Numbered from the stretch's first letter, positions 22,861-35,808 are shown. The stretch is DNA of 64,000 nucleotides from Carya illinoinensis (GCF_018687715.1 NC_056758.1:24587001-24651000), one strand, 5' to 3'. Translations and numbers: made by a program. Notes: generated by a model from the letters alone, not told the origin.

Positions 22861-23522
22861 ATCAACTCAGCCTTAAAGAACCTACAATTAGTATCGATAA
22901 TTGAATTAGCATATCATTTTATATGCCCTCATATTATTGACATGAGAAATTATAAATACCATTATATTAGTATACAATTTATATTAGTATCCGAAGATTT
23001 ATTTTGCATTTTATGTCATATAAACATAAAGTGTAGGTGCTTGACCATTAACTATAATAATTGACCTATTAAATATCATGTCTATTTAATTAATACAAGC
23101 TACCCATCTAAGAAGCAGGTGGAGACGACCTAGTATAAATTGTAGAATATCCTCTAATGGTTTCAACTAGATGCTCATTGGTTTCAATCAAATTGCATTA
23201 GCATGTAAAAGAACTATAACGAAACTAAATAGGAGATACTTTTTACTACTTTATCAACCTGATATTCTGTTTCAAAACCATGAACTCGGTAACTAATCAC
23301 ATCACCATACTAACAAATAAAACAAAAAAATAAATGAGATTTTTTTTTACTGTAAATAAGTCTGAGATTTTCTTTTTCTGCCATCCCAATAATCGGAGTA
23401 TAGCTTCTTTGTCTTTATGACAAACAAGATGCATGGTTTTAAAACTTTTTACAGTTAAAACATCCTAAACAAACCTTTTTAACGTAGATGAAATATAGCA
23501 TCAGATTTTTTTACACAACTTC

Positions 23523-23605
23523 AACTAAAAGGTGGCACCTTTACGTACGTTAATTCATAAGGATAACTTAGAAACTAAAAGGTGGCACCTTTACGTAGGT
23601 TAATA
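23523..23605. repeat. Direct repeat of ~33 bp, 50-bp period, upstream of the transposase
   Basis: AACTAAAAGGTGGCACCTTT plus the following bases occurs at 23523 and 23573. The core AGGTGGCACCT is itself palindromic. It lies about 660 bases upstream of the transposase start and could be a promoter or transposase-binding element. Confidence 0.7.
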
Positions 23606-24105
23606 CAAAAATGTGGCTATTTAAGGACATATACAACAACGGCCCTTTACGGAATCTATACCCAAGAAACAGAGCTGCTATAGCAGAATATTTACAGAGA
23701 GCAAATCACGGATGGGAATCAGTGGATGGATGGGATATTGATACACATTTACAATGAAAATTTTGCAACACTCAATGTGTAGTGAATATCATTTTACCTG
23801 AACCTACCGTGGAGTGAATGGCATTGTCGGGGGGCTAAATCAGAAACAGAGTGGATGGGTTTTTCGGTCCCCTCTTTCGGATTCCTCCAGATTTTTGAAC
23901 TACTGTGTGGGACCTTCTATCGCCGAAGATGGTGGTGGTCGGTGCTGTGAAGTTGGGGGCCGGTGGATGGATGGGATATTGATTTCCTCTTGGGAAGGAG
24001 GGAGACGTGTGTAATGGGAGGAGATACTGTATGTACTGGGAGAAACCAAAGCAGCAGCGGGAAAGTATTTTTCTCACTTGCCACGTCAGAGCTAAAATAT
24101 ATTTT

Positions 24106-24161
24106 CCACGTCGAGCGGTCATCAAATGCGGTCACCTTCGAGCGGCAGACTAGCTTTATCC
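24106..24161 (-). repeat. Right terminal inverted repeat of the MULE
   Basis: This is the partner of 17369-17424. It is followed immediately by the 9-bp target duplication at 24162-24170. Confidence 0.75.
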
Positions 24162-24170
24162 TTGTATTTA

Positions 24171-25850
24171 AGGGGTTTAGAAAATGTTTGAAAAAGTACA
24201 CTATCCGTTGAAGTTTTCAATGGTCTTTCTTTGTGGTGTAGTCTTGCCCTTTTCAGAATTCAGTTGATTATCAAAATCACATCACTTTATATGCCCCTGT
24301 AATAACAAATATAGTTGCCAAGACATTTTTCTTATTAATTTCTTTGTTCTTCTTTCCCTTGCTGATCGCGCGCTTGTGTCTATTTTGACAACAAAACCCA
24401 CGTCAATTTTATGTTGTCATGAAGAAATTAATTGCTAAAAAAAAAAAATAGTATAGATTTATGTACGTGCACATCCTAAATCATTTCTCCCTCTCGATTC
24501 GTGACAAAATTAGATGGAAAAAATGTTATTTATCATCCTCACATCATATATAATTATGTAATTTATCATTTTTGTATTTCTTTTTAAATACATATATGTG
24601 TACATCAATATGTATGTATGTGTTTAAATATATTGATAAAAATAATAAATCACATATTGTTGTATAGTGTAAGAAACGATAAGTAGGGGCGTAATTAGTT
24701 ATGTCCAGTAAGAAACGATAAGTAGGGGCGTAATTAGTTATGTCCAGTCTGGTTTTGGATAAAATTTAGAACTAAACCGATATGTATCGGTTTTGCATTT
24801 TCTAAAATCGAGTATGCACTAGTTAACCTCCTAAATCGATAATCTGGTTTTACCGGTTTCTTATTTGGTTCGGTCCTATTTTCCAGTTTTAATAAAATGT
24901 AAATTTCTCATAAAAAAATCAGTTTATATAAAAATTATAAAAATTAAAAAAGAAACTTCTTTAAAAATATATGTTTTATTAAAAATCGATTACTATTTAC
25001 AAAAATCTACTTTATAAAAAAATATGCTACGTAAAATAAATTCTGTTATAAAAAATCTACTTTATAAAAAAAATTGTTATGTAAAAAAAATTCTGCTATA
25101 AAAAAAAATGTTATAAAACAAAAACTTAAACAAGAAATCTATTGTAAAATAGTCTCAAACTACATATATTTTCCTACCACTCTAAGTACCAATAGATGAC
25201 TTACTTACTTAGATTTGGGAAAAGGTGGATCATTAGTTGCTGTTGATTTCATGGTCCTTTCGTTAAAGGTTGAACATTGCCAAATGTTTCTATTTCATTT
25301 GATGGATCCATCTTAATAACAAAAATAAAATTAATAAAAGCAACTATAACTATATAATAACTAAACCAATGGGGGTAAGTTTTATCAAATGAAAATCTTA
25401 ATTGGTTTTAGACTCTTAGGCCTTAGCCCAATTTAAACAAAGGATATAACTGCAATAATGCACTGAAATCATAGAGTATTTGCAATAATGCATTGAAATC
25501 ATAGAGTATTGCTTGAAATGTTTATTGAGCCTTCACAATATATTCAAATCCGATAAGGTAGTGCTTGAGATTTGAAGTTTAAGATCAAGAGTGCAATGTC
25601 TTAACAACCTTATCTATATATATATATATAACATATCAATGGACAGCTTGATCAGCCTAAAGCCTTCAAGGACCAAATTACGAAACCCTAAATTATTTCA
25701 ATAAAAATTAATTTTGGCGTAGATTAAGCCTCTAACGCTTTTGAATTACCATCAATGCACCTAATAATAATATCTAAACGAATTAATCTTAATCGAGTCT
25801 ACAAATTATTCAAATTTGACAGCTTATGTTACACTATTGTGAATTGAAAA
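24171..25850. other. Intergenic AT-rich DNA, no gene seen
   Basis: It contains a perfect 39-bp tandem duplication (24671-24748) and then a 24760-24900 stretch with CCGATATGTATCGG and CGGTT-rich motifs. That stretch resembles the end of a small hAT-like element (GTAGGGGCGTAATTAG), but no opposite end was found. A 26-bp duplication (GCAATAATGCATTGAAATCA type) lies near 25452-25505. Confidence 0.5.
24671..24748 (+). repeat. Perfect 39-bp tandem duplication
   Basis: AAGAAACGATAAGTAGGGGC and the next 19 bases occur twice back to back, at 24671 and 24710, without a mismatch. Confidence 0.95.
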
Positions 25851-25876
25851 AATATTGAAAAAAGAAGAAGCAAAAG

Positions 25877-25993
25877 GGGAGAGAGAGAGAGAGAGAGAAA
25901 GAGTACTGTGCAATGGAGGGACCATACAGCATAGAGGTGAGAGAGAAACGCCAAGTTTGGGGGTGCAACGGAGGGGCTGGGCTGCTAGAAGAG

Positions 25994-26030
<37 letters not shown>
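25877..26030 (+). repeat. (GA)n tract and a 36-base G homopolymer
   Basis: A GA microsatellite lies at about 25877-25900. A run of 36 consecutive G lies at 25995-26030. Further G-rich patches follow to 26120. The frames through it (poly-Gly or poly-Pro) are artefacts of the homopolymer. The strand is strongly G-rich and could form G-quadruplexes. Run length is prone to sequencing error. Confidence 0.9.
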
Positions 26031-26031
<1 letters not shown>

Positions 26032-26277
26032 ATGCACAACTGCGCTAGGGTTTTCTGAGGGAGGGGGGAAAATGATTTTGGAGATTCCCCTGCAGGGGCG
26101 GGGGCCCGAGGGGGGGGGAACGAAATTTGAGAGGGGAGAACAAAATTGCACTGTTTGGATTAAAATTAGACCCAAACGGCGTCATTTAAATATACAATTA
26201 TTTTATTAAAAAAATTGAGTTGTCAAAAAGATGTCTTTTCACGTAGTCCAGTTTTAAAATTGATCCAACAATGGTGC

Positions 26278-27644
26278 TGATGAGTGTGCGAAAGTGCACT
26301 CTATATACCCTATTATTGGACTAAAATACTAAAATGTGAATAGAAATCATAGGAATTAATGTGTATTCTTAAATTTAATTTCTATTTACGTTGGGATACT
26401 CCTAAGCAGTTTTTTTATGTCTAATTTCAGAGTTTATAAAAGAGCAAGTCAAGCCCAGCCAAATTCAAAGGAGGACATTCATGGGGTTTGAGAGCAATTT
26501 GGAAGAAAAGAAAAAGAAAAAAAATCACAAAATGAAACCACAAGAAGTCCAAGTCCGAAATTCGCTAGGAGACAGTCTGGACATACTTTAGTTTTTTGAC
26601 TGTATCTTTTTACTCATATATCGGATTGATGCAATTCTTGATCCATTGGAAAGCTATCTTAAAGGGCTATAACTTTGTTTCTAATAAGGATTTCCAAATT
26701 TGAACTCTTGAAGGCTGTACGTGGCTGCCAAGATAAGTCCTAAAATTTAGGCGATTTTTTTATGCGGAAATCAAGAGGACATTAGGGTTTCTTTCTTACC
26801 CTATATAAGCATATCATTAGCACGAAATTGAGGGGAGGAAGAGGCACAAGAGGCAGATCTGAAGAGAGGAGAAAATAACTTCCATGGCCACCGTTCGCTT
26901 CAGTTTTCTCTGGAGATTTTTGTTGTCCATTATATTTATGGGTAACTAAATTCTCAAGTAGGGTTAGGGATGAACTTGCACATTAGATGGTATTTCTAAT
27001 TTATTCTTAATTCATGTATTTAATTTTCAATTGCTAAAACTCTTTTATTTTATCATTCTCAATTCATCGTTGATGTTTTCTCTTCCGAATAATCATAGAA
27101 TTTATTGTGTTTATGGATTCAGTCATGCTTTTTCTATTGAATTGACTAGTTCTTTGATTATGTTTAGATCAATTATTTATCTATATTGATTTAGTTTTTT
27201 GCTGCAATATCGTTTCCTGAGTATATTGTCGTCATTGGATTTTATCAATAGGGGTAGTAATTCACATTTTTTAAAAGTGGTGAATGTTTTTTCAAAGGGT
27301 TACATTTAATTTAAGTCTGGTTTATAAATCTATACCTTCCGATTGGGAATTGCGGGAATTGATTTCCTAATTGAGTTATCCAATGAATTAAGAATAATTA
27401 AAATACCAGATTTGTGTAAGGGATTCCCGACGCTCTACTGTTTGTTAAATTTGAGTACTTTTTCTGTTAATCACTTTGCTTCACTTGAATTTACATTTAA
27501 AATTAATTTTTGTTCTCTATTACTTATTTAATATTTTTTCTTTAGTTTCTTTGTGCCTCTTGCTATTCTTTTAATTTGTCTCCCTGTGGAATCGACACCC
27601 CAAAGTTGTGCTACAACTACCGCGTTATTCTTTGGGCGTAATCA
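26278..27644 (+). mobile_element. Solo LTR of a Ty3/gypsy-type element, 1,367 bp
   Basis: It starts TGATGAGTGTGCG and ends GCGTAATCA. It is flanked by GGTGC (26273-26277) and GGTGT (27645-27649), a 5-base target duplication with one change. The end contains TCCCTGTGGAATCGACACCC and CTACAACTACCGCG, a pattern seen at the 3' end of Athila/Tat-type plant LTRs. A TATA box (TATATAAG, 26812-26819) sits mid-LTR. No internal region or partner LTR lies nearby, so recombination between two LTRs probably removed the body. Confidence 0.75.
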
Positions 27645-27649
27645 GGTGT

Positions 27650-28159
27650 CGTTGGTCCAATTTTATAATAAACGGTACCCTTTTTGTTTGGCACATGAGG
27701 TGTATTTTTAACTTATGATTCTTTTATAATTTTTGCACATAAATTAATTTAAAAAATTATTTAAATTAGTAAAATTAAAATTAAGTATGCTATTTTAATG
27801 TGGATTGTTTAATTAACTCATTAAAAGAATAATTAAGTATAATTATAATATGATGTTAATTGCTAATTTGTTACTAACTTAGAGTATGTCAATGTATTAT
27901 GATAATTGTCAGCATATTAAATTTTTTAGTTTATACATTTTGTATATGATTAATAAATAATTGTATCATAATACTAAATAACTATAGACTATGCCAATAC
28001 TAATAGTAATACTAATACAATATATTATACTAATAGTGATATTAATACTATATATAGTTACAATGATGTTAATACTAACATATTAAGTTAACTATACTTT
28101 TATACATATATTATGCTATAACTCTTATAATATATTAATTAATATATACCAATACTATA
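27650..28159. other. AT-rich spacer, no gene seen
   Basis: It is very AT-rich, with many TAATACTA-like words (27940-28160). Nothing coding is visible. Confidence 0.5.
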
Positions 28160-28772
28160 TATTAACAAGAAATGTCGTGGTCCTACTTCTGCATTTGTTT
28201 TTTTTACTACACAGCATTTTTCACTAACATATAAAAAAAATATAAGGACGCGCGTATCAAAGAAAAAGCGTCAGAAAGCCTGGATTTAAAACACACTACA
28301 ATCCAACTTTATCAAGGAAAACTGATAATATTCAAGGTTTCAGATATCCAGAGTTAATTACAATATTTCAACCTTTGATAAAGGTATTGGGAGATCAACC
28401 TTGAAAAGGAACTCAACCACAGCTGAGGATTGAATCATTTCTCATGGGGTCCAGTTTATTGTTTATGGTAATCATCACTGCATCACGATGACATGGTCCA
28501 AAAAATTTAGTTATTCCATTTGTTATTGACCAAATTATGGGAACAATAAGATTTATGTTGTACAATATATACACAGATTGACAAATAGTGAAGTGCTCCT
28601 CCCCCAAATAGAATTAATACGGGAATTACTCCCAATTCCCTCATCTAAAGACTACAAATTAAAAAACTAACTTTTACACCTAACACGTTGCATCCCAAAT
28701 ACAAACAACCAAAATAACCACAAATCCACAATGCAAACTTAATCCACCTAAATTTTACTAATCCAAAATCTT

Positions 28773-28811
<39 letters not shown>

Positions 28812-28812
28812 T
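28773..28812 (+). repeat. (GA)n microsatellite, copy A
   Basis: About 20 GA units with one interruption. The same site in copy B (53357-53439) has about 41 units. Confidence 0.95.
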
Positions 28813-29760
28813 ACCAATGGTGAGTGGAGACTAAACTTGGGGCCTGCTATGGGGAAATGGAGGAGGCATCGTGGTTTACTACGGAAGATATACTTGGGGC
28901 TTTGGCTGGGGTTTAGAGATTGGAGAAGAGAAGAGAAGGGGAGGGTTCTTTGGCTACAAAAGATAGAGCTTTGGCATCGTGACTTTAGTTACAGGGGCTT
29001 CCTATGGTGGATTTGGCTAAGGGGGGCTTTGGACACTGGGGCTTGCTAGGAGGGAGAATTAAGAGATTGGCCGGGGACACTTGGGGCTTGCTGCGAGGGA
29101 ATGGAGAAACGTCTTTGGCTAGGTTTAGGGTTTGGAAACTGGATAAGATAAGAGAATGGGATGGTACGATGGAATGGCAAAAGGAGAACGCTTTTGGGGT
29201 GCGCAAAAATGATTGCCTTCAGACTTTTTTCATGTTTTTATTAATTTTTTTTTTCATTTTTCAAAACTCAATGAAACATATTAAATCAAACAATTTTAAT
29301 ATTATTCATAAATATTATGAAATATTCTAAATGTTCAAATGAGCCCTATGAGTGAGAAACATATTAAATATAGTGAGTGCATTAATTAGAATACTAGCCC
29401 TTATGTTGACCAGATTTTTACATGTTTTCTATTTATTTTAAGAATGTATATATAGACCTTCAATTTTCTTTTAAAGCAAAGCACATAGTAAGCTATTGTC
29501 CTTTGGAAAATGGACAGAGCCCTAGAAAGAAAATGCCATTTGACATTTATGTGTGGCTTGTAGAGTATGTAAGTAGTCATGAAGTTCCCCATATCTCAAT
29601 GCTAAAATTTAACCTCTTTTTTTCTTTTAACAAAGAATGCTAATTTCACTTTACAAGGGTAAATGAAGAATACCTAATAACTACTTTCAAAGAGGTTTTC
29701 TTCCTGTCTTCATACAGGGTGTGAGTCTGCAGTCGTGGATGTGGCCTTACTTTTTCCAAA

Positions 29761-30480
29761 ATGGAGAAGAATATGGAGGAGCTATATAAACAGTTATGTC
29801 TTATAGATCAGGAACAGAAGGAGATCCAAGTGGAGACTCATGAACTGGAAGATGCATATATCTATGGAGGTCATTGCCTGATTACAAAATTGTTGACAGG
29901 GCGACATTAGAATCGAGATGCCTTTAAACAGACGATGAAAATGATTTGGTGACCAATAAAGCATCTTACGTTTCGAGAAATGAATTTTACGTTAATGTCA
30001 ATTGAGTTTGAAGACATTAGAGATAAGAAACGTGTGATCCGTGAAGGTCCCTGATCTTTTGACAAACAAATGGTGTTGCTCAAAGAGGTAGATTAGAACT
30101 AACCGATTCATCAGACACATCTTACTGAGGCTCTGTTATGGGTTTGTTTGCATGGACTACCACTTGGTGCATGAAATGGGTATATCAGGAATTTGATAGG
30201 AAGCAGCAAAAGGGTAGAAGAAGTGGATATTGAGAATGGTGAAATGACATGGGGAGAGTTCATGTGGGTAAGAACTACTATTGATATTACAAAGCCATTG
30301 CTCAAAGGGAAAATGATAAACTTTGGCACTGGGATATCAAGTTGGATTCGGTTCTCATATGAGCAACTTCTAAATTTTTGCTATTGATGTGGGTTGTTGG
30401 GTCACGGACATAAGGAGTGTGAATTATGGGTACAGGTACAAGTTAAAATAGAAAAAGAGGGTTTTTCATATGGAGTGTGC
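29761..30480 (+). pseudogene. LINE 1 ORF1 relic (nucleic-acid-binding protein)
   Basis: It starts MEKNMEELYKQLCLIDQEQ. A DUF4283-like part contains LLWVCLHGLPLG, VEEVDIENGEMTWGEFMWVR and WIRFSYEQLLNFCY, followed by a CCHC knuckle CGLLGHGHKEC broken by a TGA. Several in-frame stops show that it is dead. Intact proteins of this type bind the LINE RNA. Confidence 0.75.
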
Positions 30481-31129
30481 CTAAGAGAAACTAGAAGTGC
30501 TTTTGGTGGGGGACCAATGCAACAGGAGTTATGCTAATGGTGGTGGTGGTGGCCAGTCTTCTCCGGAGGTAGCTCCAGTGACGACAATGAATAAGGAAGA
30601 TGAAGCTTCCATTATGCGATCTCAATCTTTGAAAATGGTAGAAGACATGGAAGCGGAAGCTACTAAAAATGCTGGAAAAAGTTTTAAAGGGGAGGTAGGG
30701 ATGAAGCATATAAATATATAGTTGATGTCAACGATTAGCGTAGATTCTAGGGAGATTGGATATGTTCTCCCTAATAATCAGTAAACTGACATTACACACA
30801 TTTTAGTAGATGTTGTGGTGGCAAGTGAGGAGCTTTCAGAGAAGATGATACAGACTAATGAGCCTCTTTTTTCAACAAATGAATAGAAAGCCCATGATGG
30901 GTTCATGACTCAGAAGATGCCTACTGATTTGGGAAAGAGCCCAACTTGCAAAAGTCTAATGATCCCACAAATGGAAGCGTCTTTCTCATTTTAGTAAGGC
31001 ACACCAAACTCCAAAATAGATTTCTATTTAGAAGCCAACGGTCAAAAAGTGAAAAGAATTGAGTGATCTAGAGGAAGGAGCAGTGAGAGTTCTTAAAAGG
31101 AAGTAGGTTCAGAGAAATTTTGTTGGGGA

Positions 31130-34100
31130 TCACAATGGGGAACAACAAAAGATATTTGTAGAGGCTATCCCAACAACCCCTTCGGAAGCCATGAAGATCC
31201 TAAGATGAAATGCTTGTGGGCTTGGGAACCCATGAGGCATTCGCACTCTTCGAGACCTAGTCACGAAGGAAGGGCCTGATGTTGTGTTCTTGCAAGAAAC
31301 CAGACTGCAAGCAGGTAGAAGAAAGATGTAAGTATAAACTTGGCTTTGTGAACTGTTTAGTTGTTGATTGTGAAGGGAGAGGTGGAGGTATTGTGTTATT
31401 TGGAAAAAGGATGTTAACACTAACATTCTTAGTTACTCAAAAAATCATATTGATGCTTGTGTTAAAATTGAAGTTTCATGTCAAAATGATTATTGTTGTC
31501 TGTATATTACGGGTGTTTATGGGCATGCAGATATAAATTGTAGACATTTGATATGGGCTTTGATTAAGTGTTATATATAGAAGAGAGGAGCTGTGGGCGG
31601 TGCTTGGGGATTTAAACAAAATAATTGACCCTAATAAGAAGAGGGGAGGTAGTGAAAGGCTTGAGAAGCAAATGTCTGAATTTAGAGATTTGATCTTTGA
31701 TTGTGCTTCAAAAGGATTTAGGCTTTTAAGGGCTAATGTTTACATGATGCAATGAATGGGAGGGACATAATTGTATCAGTGAAAGATTGGATAGGTTCCT
31801 TGCAAATTCTCTTTGGACTGATTGCTTTTCCCAAGCAAGCGTTACTCATGGTTCTATTATTTATTCTAATCATCTTCCCATTTGGTTGGAGTTAGAAGGG
31901 GCTATCATTCAAAGATCATGGTAGAAAATTTTTCATTTTGAAGCTATGTGGGTTGGGAAAAATGGCTATGAGTAGGTTGTAGAGAGTTCATGGGGCCATA
32001 AGCTTCAAAGGCATGATATGGCAGAGGTGATGGCAATGATATCATATTGTAGCTAGAGATTGGAAATTTGGAATCGCACTACTTTACTAAAGAAAGCAAA
32101 AGAGAATCTTAAGAATGTTCAAGATAGACATCCAACCTATGCTAAGAGAGAGGCACATTGTTTAGCAAGAATAGAGGTACAAACTTGGCTAGAAATAGAG
32201 GAGATTATATGGAGGCAACGATCAAAAGCTTTATGGCTGAAGGAATGGGACCAAAATTCCAGACTCTTTCATAAAAAAGCTTCACATAGAAGGACTTGTA
32301 TCAAGAAGCTAAAAAATGAAAATGGTGAATGTTAGGAAGAAGAAGCAAGGGACATAGTTATATTAGGTTATTTTCAAGACCTGTTTTCAGCTGCTGGAGA
32401 GAGGGTAGTACAAAGTTTTTGGAAAACTAAACTAGCAAGGCGACAGTTTCAACGAATGAGAAATTGTCCAGCTCTTATATTAAAAGAGAGGTTACTGATG
32501 CTCTTAATGAAATGAACCCTTCAAAGGCCCCTGGTCCAGATGGGATGGCCCCACTTTTTTTTCAAAAATATTGGCATGTAGTTGGCATGTCAATCACAGC
32601 AGCAATACTAAAAGTCTTGCAAACTGGTGAGTTTCCAACTACTTTGAACTACACTTTTATTACTCTTATCCAAAAGAAGAAAGTTTCTGAAAGGATGGTT
32701 GATTTTAGGCCTATTAGCTTATGCAATGTCATTTATAAGCTGATCTCAAAGGTGATTGCTTATAGATTGAAAAGAATACTTCCTTACATAATTTCATAAT
32801 CTCAAAGTGCATTTGTACCTGGCTGTCCCATCATAGATAATGTTCTTATTGCCTATAAATTAATTCATTATTTGAAACATAAAAAATGTGGTAAACAATG
32901 AAATATGTCTCTTAGATTAGAAATGAGTAAAGTTTATGACAATGTTGAATGGCATTTTTTAGAGACTGTTATGACTAAGTTGGGGTTTGAGAAAAAATTG
33001 GTTGATATGATTATGAAATGTGTGACTATTGTGACTTTCTCTGTTTTAATTTAATGGTGAGCCCAAAGGACCAATTGTTCCTAGTAGGGGCTTGAGACAA
33101 GGAGATCCTCTCTCCCCTACTTATTTTTGTTATGTACAGAGGGCTTGATTTCTTTATTGCAAAGGCTAAGATAGATAAGGAGTTGAAGGGTATTAAAGCC
33201 TGTAGAAGAGCTCTTCAGATCAATCACTTGTTGTTTGCAGATAATAGTGTGATCTTTTGTAAGGTAGATGTTGAAGAGAATAGAGCAATTCAAAGGCCAT
33301 TGGATACCTATGAAAAGGCATCAAGACAGAAGATAAATAAAGAGAAAACTTCTATAGTTTTATCTAGTAATGTTTCAGTAGTAGTGAGGGAAACTATTCT
33401 ACAGTGTGGGGGATCTCTAGTGCTCAACAACATGAAAACTATCTATGCCTTCCTTCTATGATTGGTAGATCCAAAAGAAGGGCCTTTCCATATATAAAAC
33501 AGAAAGTGTGGCACAAATTGTATAGCTGGAAAGAACAACTTCTTTCACAAGGGGGCAAGAAAATTCTAATAAAAGCTGTAGCCCTCTCCATCCCTACCTA
33601 TTTGAAGATTGTCTTTTATTTCCAGTGAATTTTTGTAAAGAGCTGGAGGCTATGATTTTTGTGGGGCCAAAAAAAGAATGAAAGGAGGATACATTGGACT
33701 AGTTGGGAGAGGATGTGTGAAACAAAGGCTAAATGATGCTTGGGTTTTAAGAATTTGCATACTTTTAATATGTCTATTCTGGCTAAACAAGGATGGAGGA
33801 TATTGTAGGATGAAAATTCTTTGCTTCATAAAATGTATAAGGCTAAATTCTTTCCACAAGGTTCCTTCTTTGATTCTAAGCTGGGCCACAATACCTCATT
33901 TACATGGAGAGGATTATGTATAGCAAAGAAATGGCTTCTCAAAGGATGCAGGTGGTGGATTGGTAATGGTAAAACTACAAAGTTGTGGTCTGATAGTTGG
34001 GCTCTAAGGTATTAAAGCTTACTGAAAGATGGTAATGTTAGCACTAGTGAAGCAAATGAAACAATTGATACTATTATTGATAGTCATACAAGATGGTAGA

Positions 34101-35808
34101 ACGTGGAGAAGGTTAGAACTCTCTTCAATCCAAAAGTTGCCTTCGATATTCTAAAGATCATTGTTGCTCTAGGTGGATAGTTAGATGGATGGATTTGGGC
34201 ACATGAAAGGAGTAGGGGTGGCAATATGTTACACGACCCGTTAACCCAATATGAACACGACACGATAATAGCGGGTTAGGGTTTGGTCTTAACGGGTTCG
34301 GGTCAAAACGGGTTGACCCGTTAAGACACGATTGCTTAACGGGTTGATAACAGGTCAACCCGTTTTGACTCGTTATAACTCGTTATGACACGTTAAGAAA
34401 GTTAAAGTTACAATTATACCCTTCTATCCAAAAGTAAAATTGTTACAATTTTAATTTCGATATTTTTATTGGTTAGATTATAATTTTGGACTTGTAGTTA
34501 GTTTTATAATTTTTATAGATATTATGATTTTAACATTTATAGAAAATTATGTTAAATTTAATCAAGTCAAACAGGTTAATTTCAAGCATATTCAACACAT
34601 TTACATAAACAGTTTGAAACGGGTCATATTGTTTCGTGTCACCCTATTTAGTAATAATCACTAATGGGTCAAAACGGGTTGACACGACACGACACGTTAT
34701 GTTAACGGGTTGAGTTAGAGTTTGAGATTTTGACACGATAAGCTTAAAGGGTCGGGTTAGGGTTTACCTATATACTATAATATACATGCTTTGACACGAC
34801 ACGAACACGACCCATTAACATGATTTGACACCCCTAGAAAGGAGTGACATTTTTAGTGTGAGAAGTGCATATAGACTGATCAGTGAGCAGTAGCAAGCCA
34901 ATGTTGGGGAGTGCTCTTCTGCTATAAGGCAACAGTCTTTGTGGAAAGCTATTTGTAATATGAGAATTCCACATAAAGTTAAGGTTTTGCTTAGAGAGCA
35001 TACAAAGAAATTCTCCCTACTCTGTCCAATATTTAAAAAAGGAAGAATATAATTCAAGATACATGTTATTTCTGCAATACAAGTGTTGAAACTATGTCTC
35101 ATGCTTTACTGTATGGCTTTCACATTCATAAATACTAAAGTAGCATATTTCCTATGATCAGTGAGAAGGAAGGGGAGACGTTAGTAATGGATATGGCTAT
35201 GAGAATACATGAGCTTGGAAAAGATTAAGAGATGGCTATGTTTTTTCTACTAGCTTGGGGCTTATGGTTTAGGAGAAACAATTTAGTGAATGAGCAAATC
35301 CTCATTGAGCCTCAACAAGTTGTTGGTCATGCTTTATCCTTGAAGCAGGAGTTTACTGCAATTCAAATGCTTACTGGCAGAGGGTTGAAAAAGTTTTGTA
35401 GCTAGAAGCCTCTTGAAACTAGAAGTTCTACAACTAAATGTAGATGGAGCCATGTTTTGTTATTTGCATATAGTAGGTGCTGGGGCTATTTTAATAGATG
35501 AAAATAGGGAGATCATCATAGCAGCCGACAAAGTTAAACATAAAGTTGCAAGGGCAAAGGATGTTGAACTGTTAGCAATTTTCAGAGGCTTTCAACTATG
35601 TGCTAATATGGGAATTCAGAATATTATTGTTGAAAGTGACTGCTTGTTATTGATTCAGGATCTTCAAGATGCAACTAGGTTACCATCAAGGCTTGGTATT
35701 TTGATGACAAAAATAAGGAAGATGTTGGCTTTGTTTCATGAACACAAATTCCAACATGTTAGTAGGTTAGGCAGTGAGGTTGCTCATAGATTAGCTAAGT
35801 ATGCTTGA
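31130..35808 (+). pseudogene. LINE 1 ORF2 relic: endonuclease, reverse transcriptase, RNase H
   Basis: The apurinic-type endonuclease start shows LRDLVTKEGPDVVFLQETRL (about 31240-31310). RT includes NPSKAPGPDGMAPLFFQKYW, DFRPISLCNVIYKLISKVIA and motif A as LRLEMSKVYDNVEW, where the catalytic Asp of LDMSKAYD reads Glu. Motif C is LLFADNSVIFC, where FADD is usual. RNase H (35413-35808) is open for 131 residues, with LNVDGA, ELLAIFRGFQL and VESDCLLL, and ends VAHRLAKYA. Stops and shifts occur throughout RT. The hAT insertion lies between RT and RNase H. Confidence 0.85.
34213..34836. mobile_element. Non-autonomous hAT-type element, 624 bp, nested in LINE 1
   Basis: A perfect 8-bp target duplication GAAAGGAG lies at 34205-34212 and 34837-34844. 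The termini are inverted: TAGGGGTGGCAATATGTTA on the left, and TAGGGGTGTCAAATCATGTTA-like on the right after reverse complementing. Eight bases and a (T/C)AGGGGTG end are typical of hAT elements. There is no transposase. The interior is full of GGGTTGACCCGTT and CGACACGA words in both orientations, giving a strongly self-complementary sequence. Confidence 0.9.

Larger units (their letters stand above)
17369..24161. mobile_element. Complete Mutator-like element (MULE), 6,793 bp, with two genes
   Basis: Termini GGGTCGTGCTAC (left) and the reverse complement of CTAGCTTTATCC (right) start inverted repeats that align without gaps over 56 bases (17369-17424 with 24106-24161). I count 37 identical positions, with runs such as CCGCTC and GACGTGG. 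Both ends are flanked by the identical 9-mer TTGTATTTA. Inside are a FAR1-type transposase gene on the minus strand (20126-22860) and a GRF zinc-finger gene on the plus strand (18761-19293), convergent with each other. The transposase carries two lesions, so this copy is probably not autonomous now. The perfect target duplication argues against a very old insertion. Confidence 0.88.

Noticed and set aside
22594..23064. 156-codon plus-strand frame opposite the transposase start
   Set aside because: It is a shadow of the FAR1 coding strand and its upstream AT-rich DNA, without domain or codon support.
25834..26209. Proline- or glycine-rich proteins around 25834-26209
   Set aside because: The frames depend on the G homopolymer and GA tract and have no other support.
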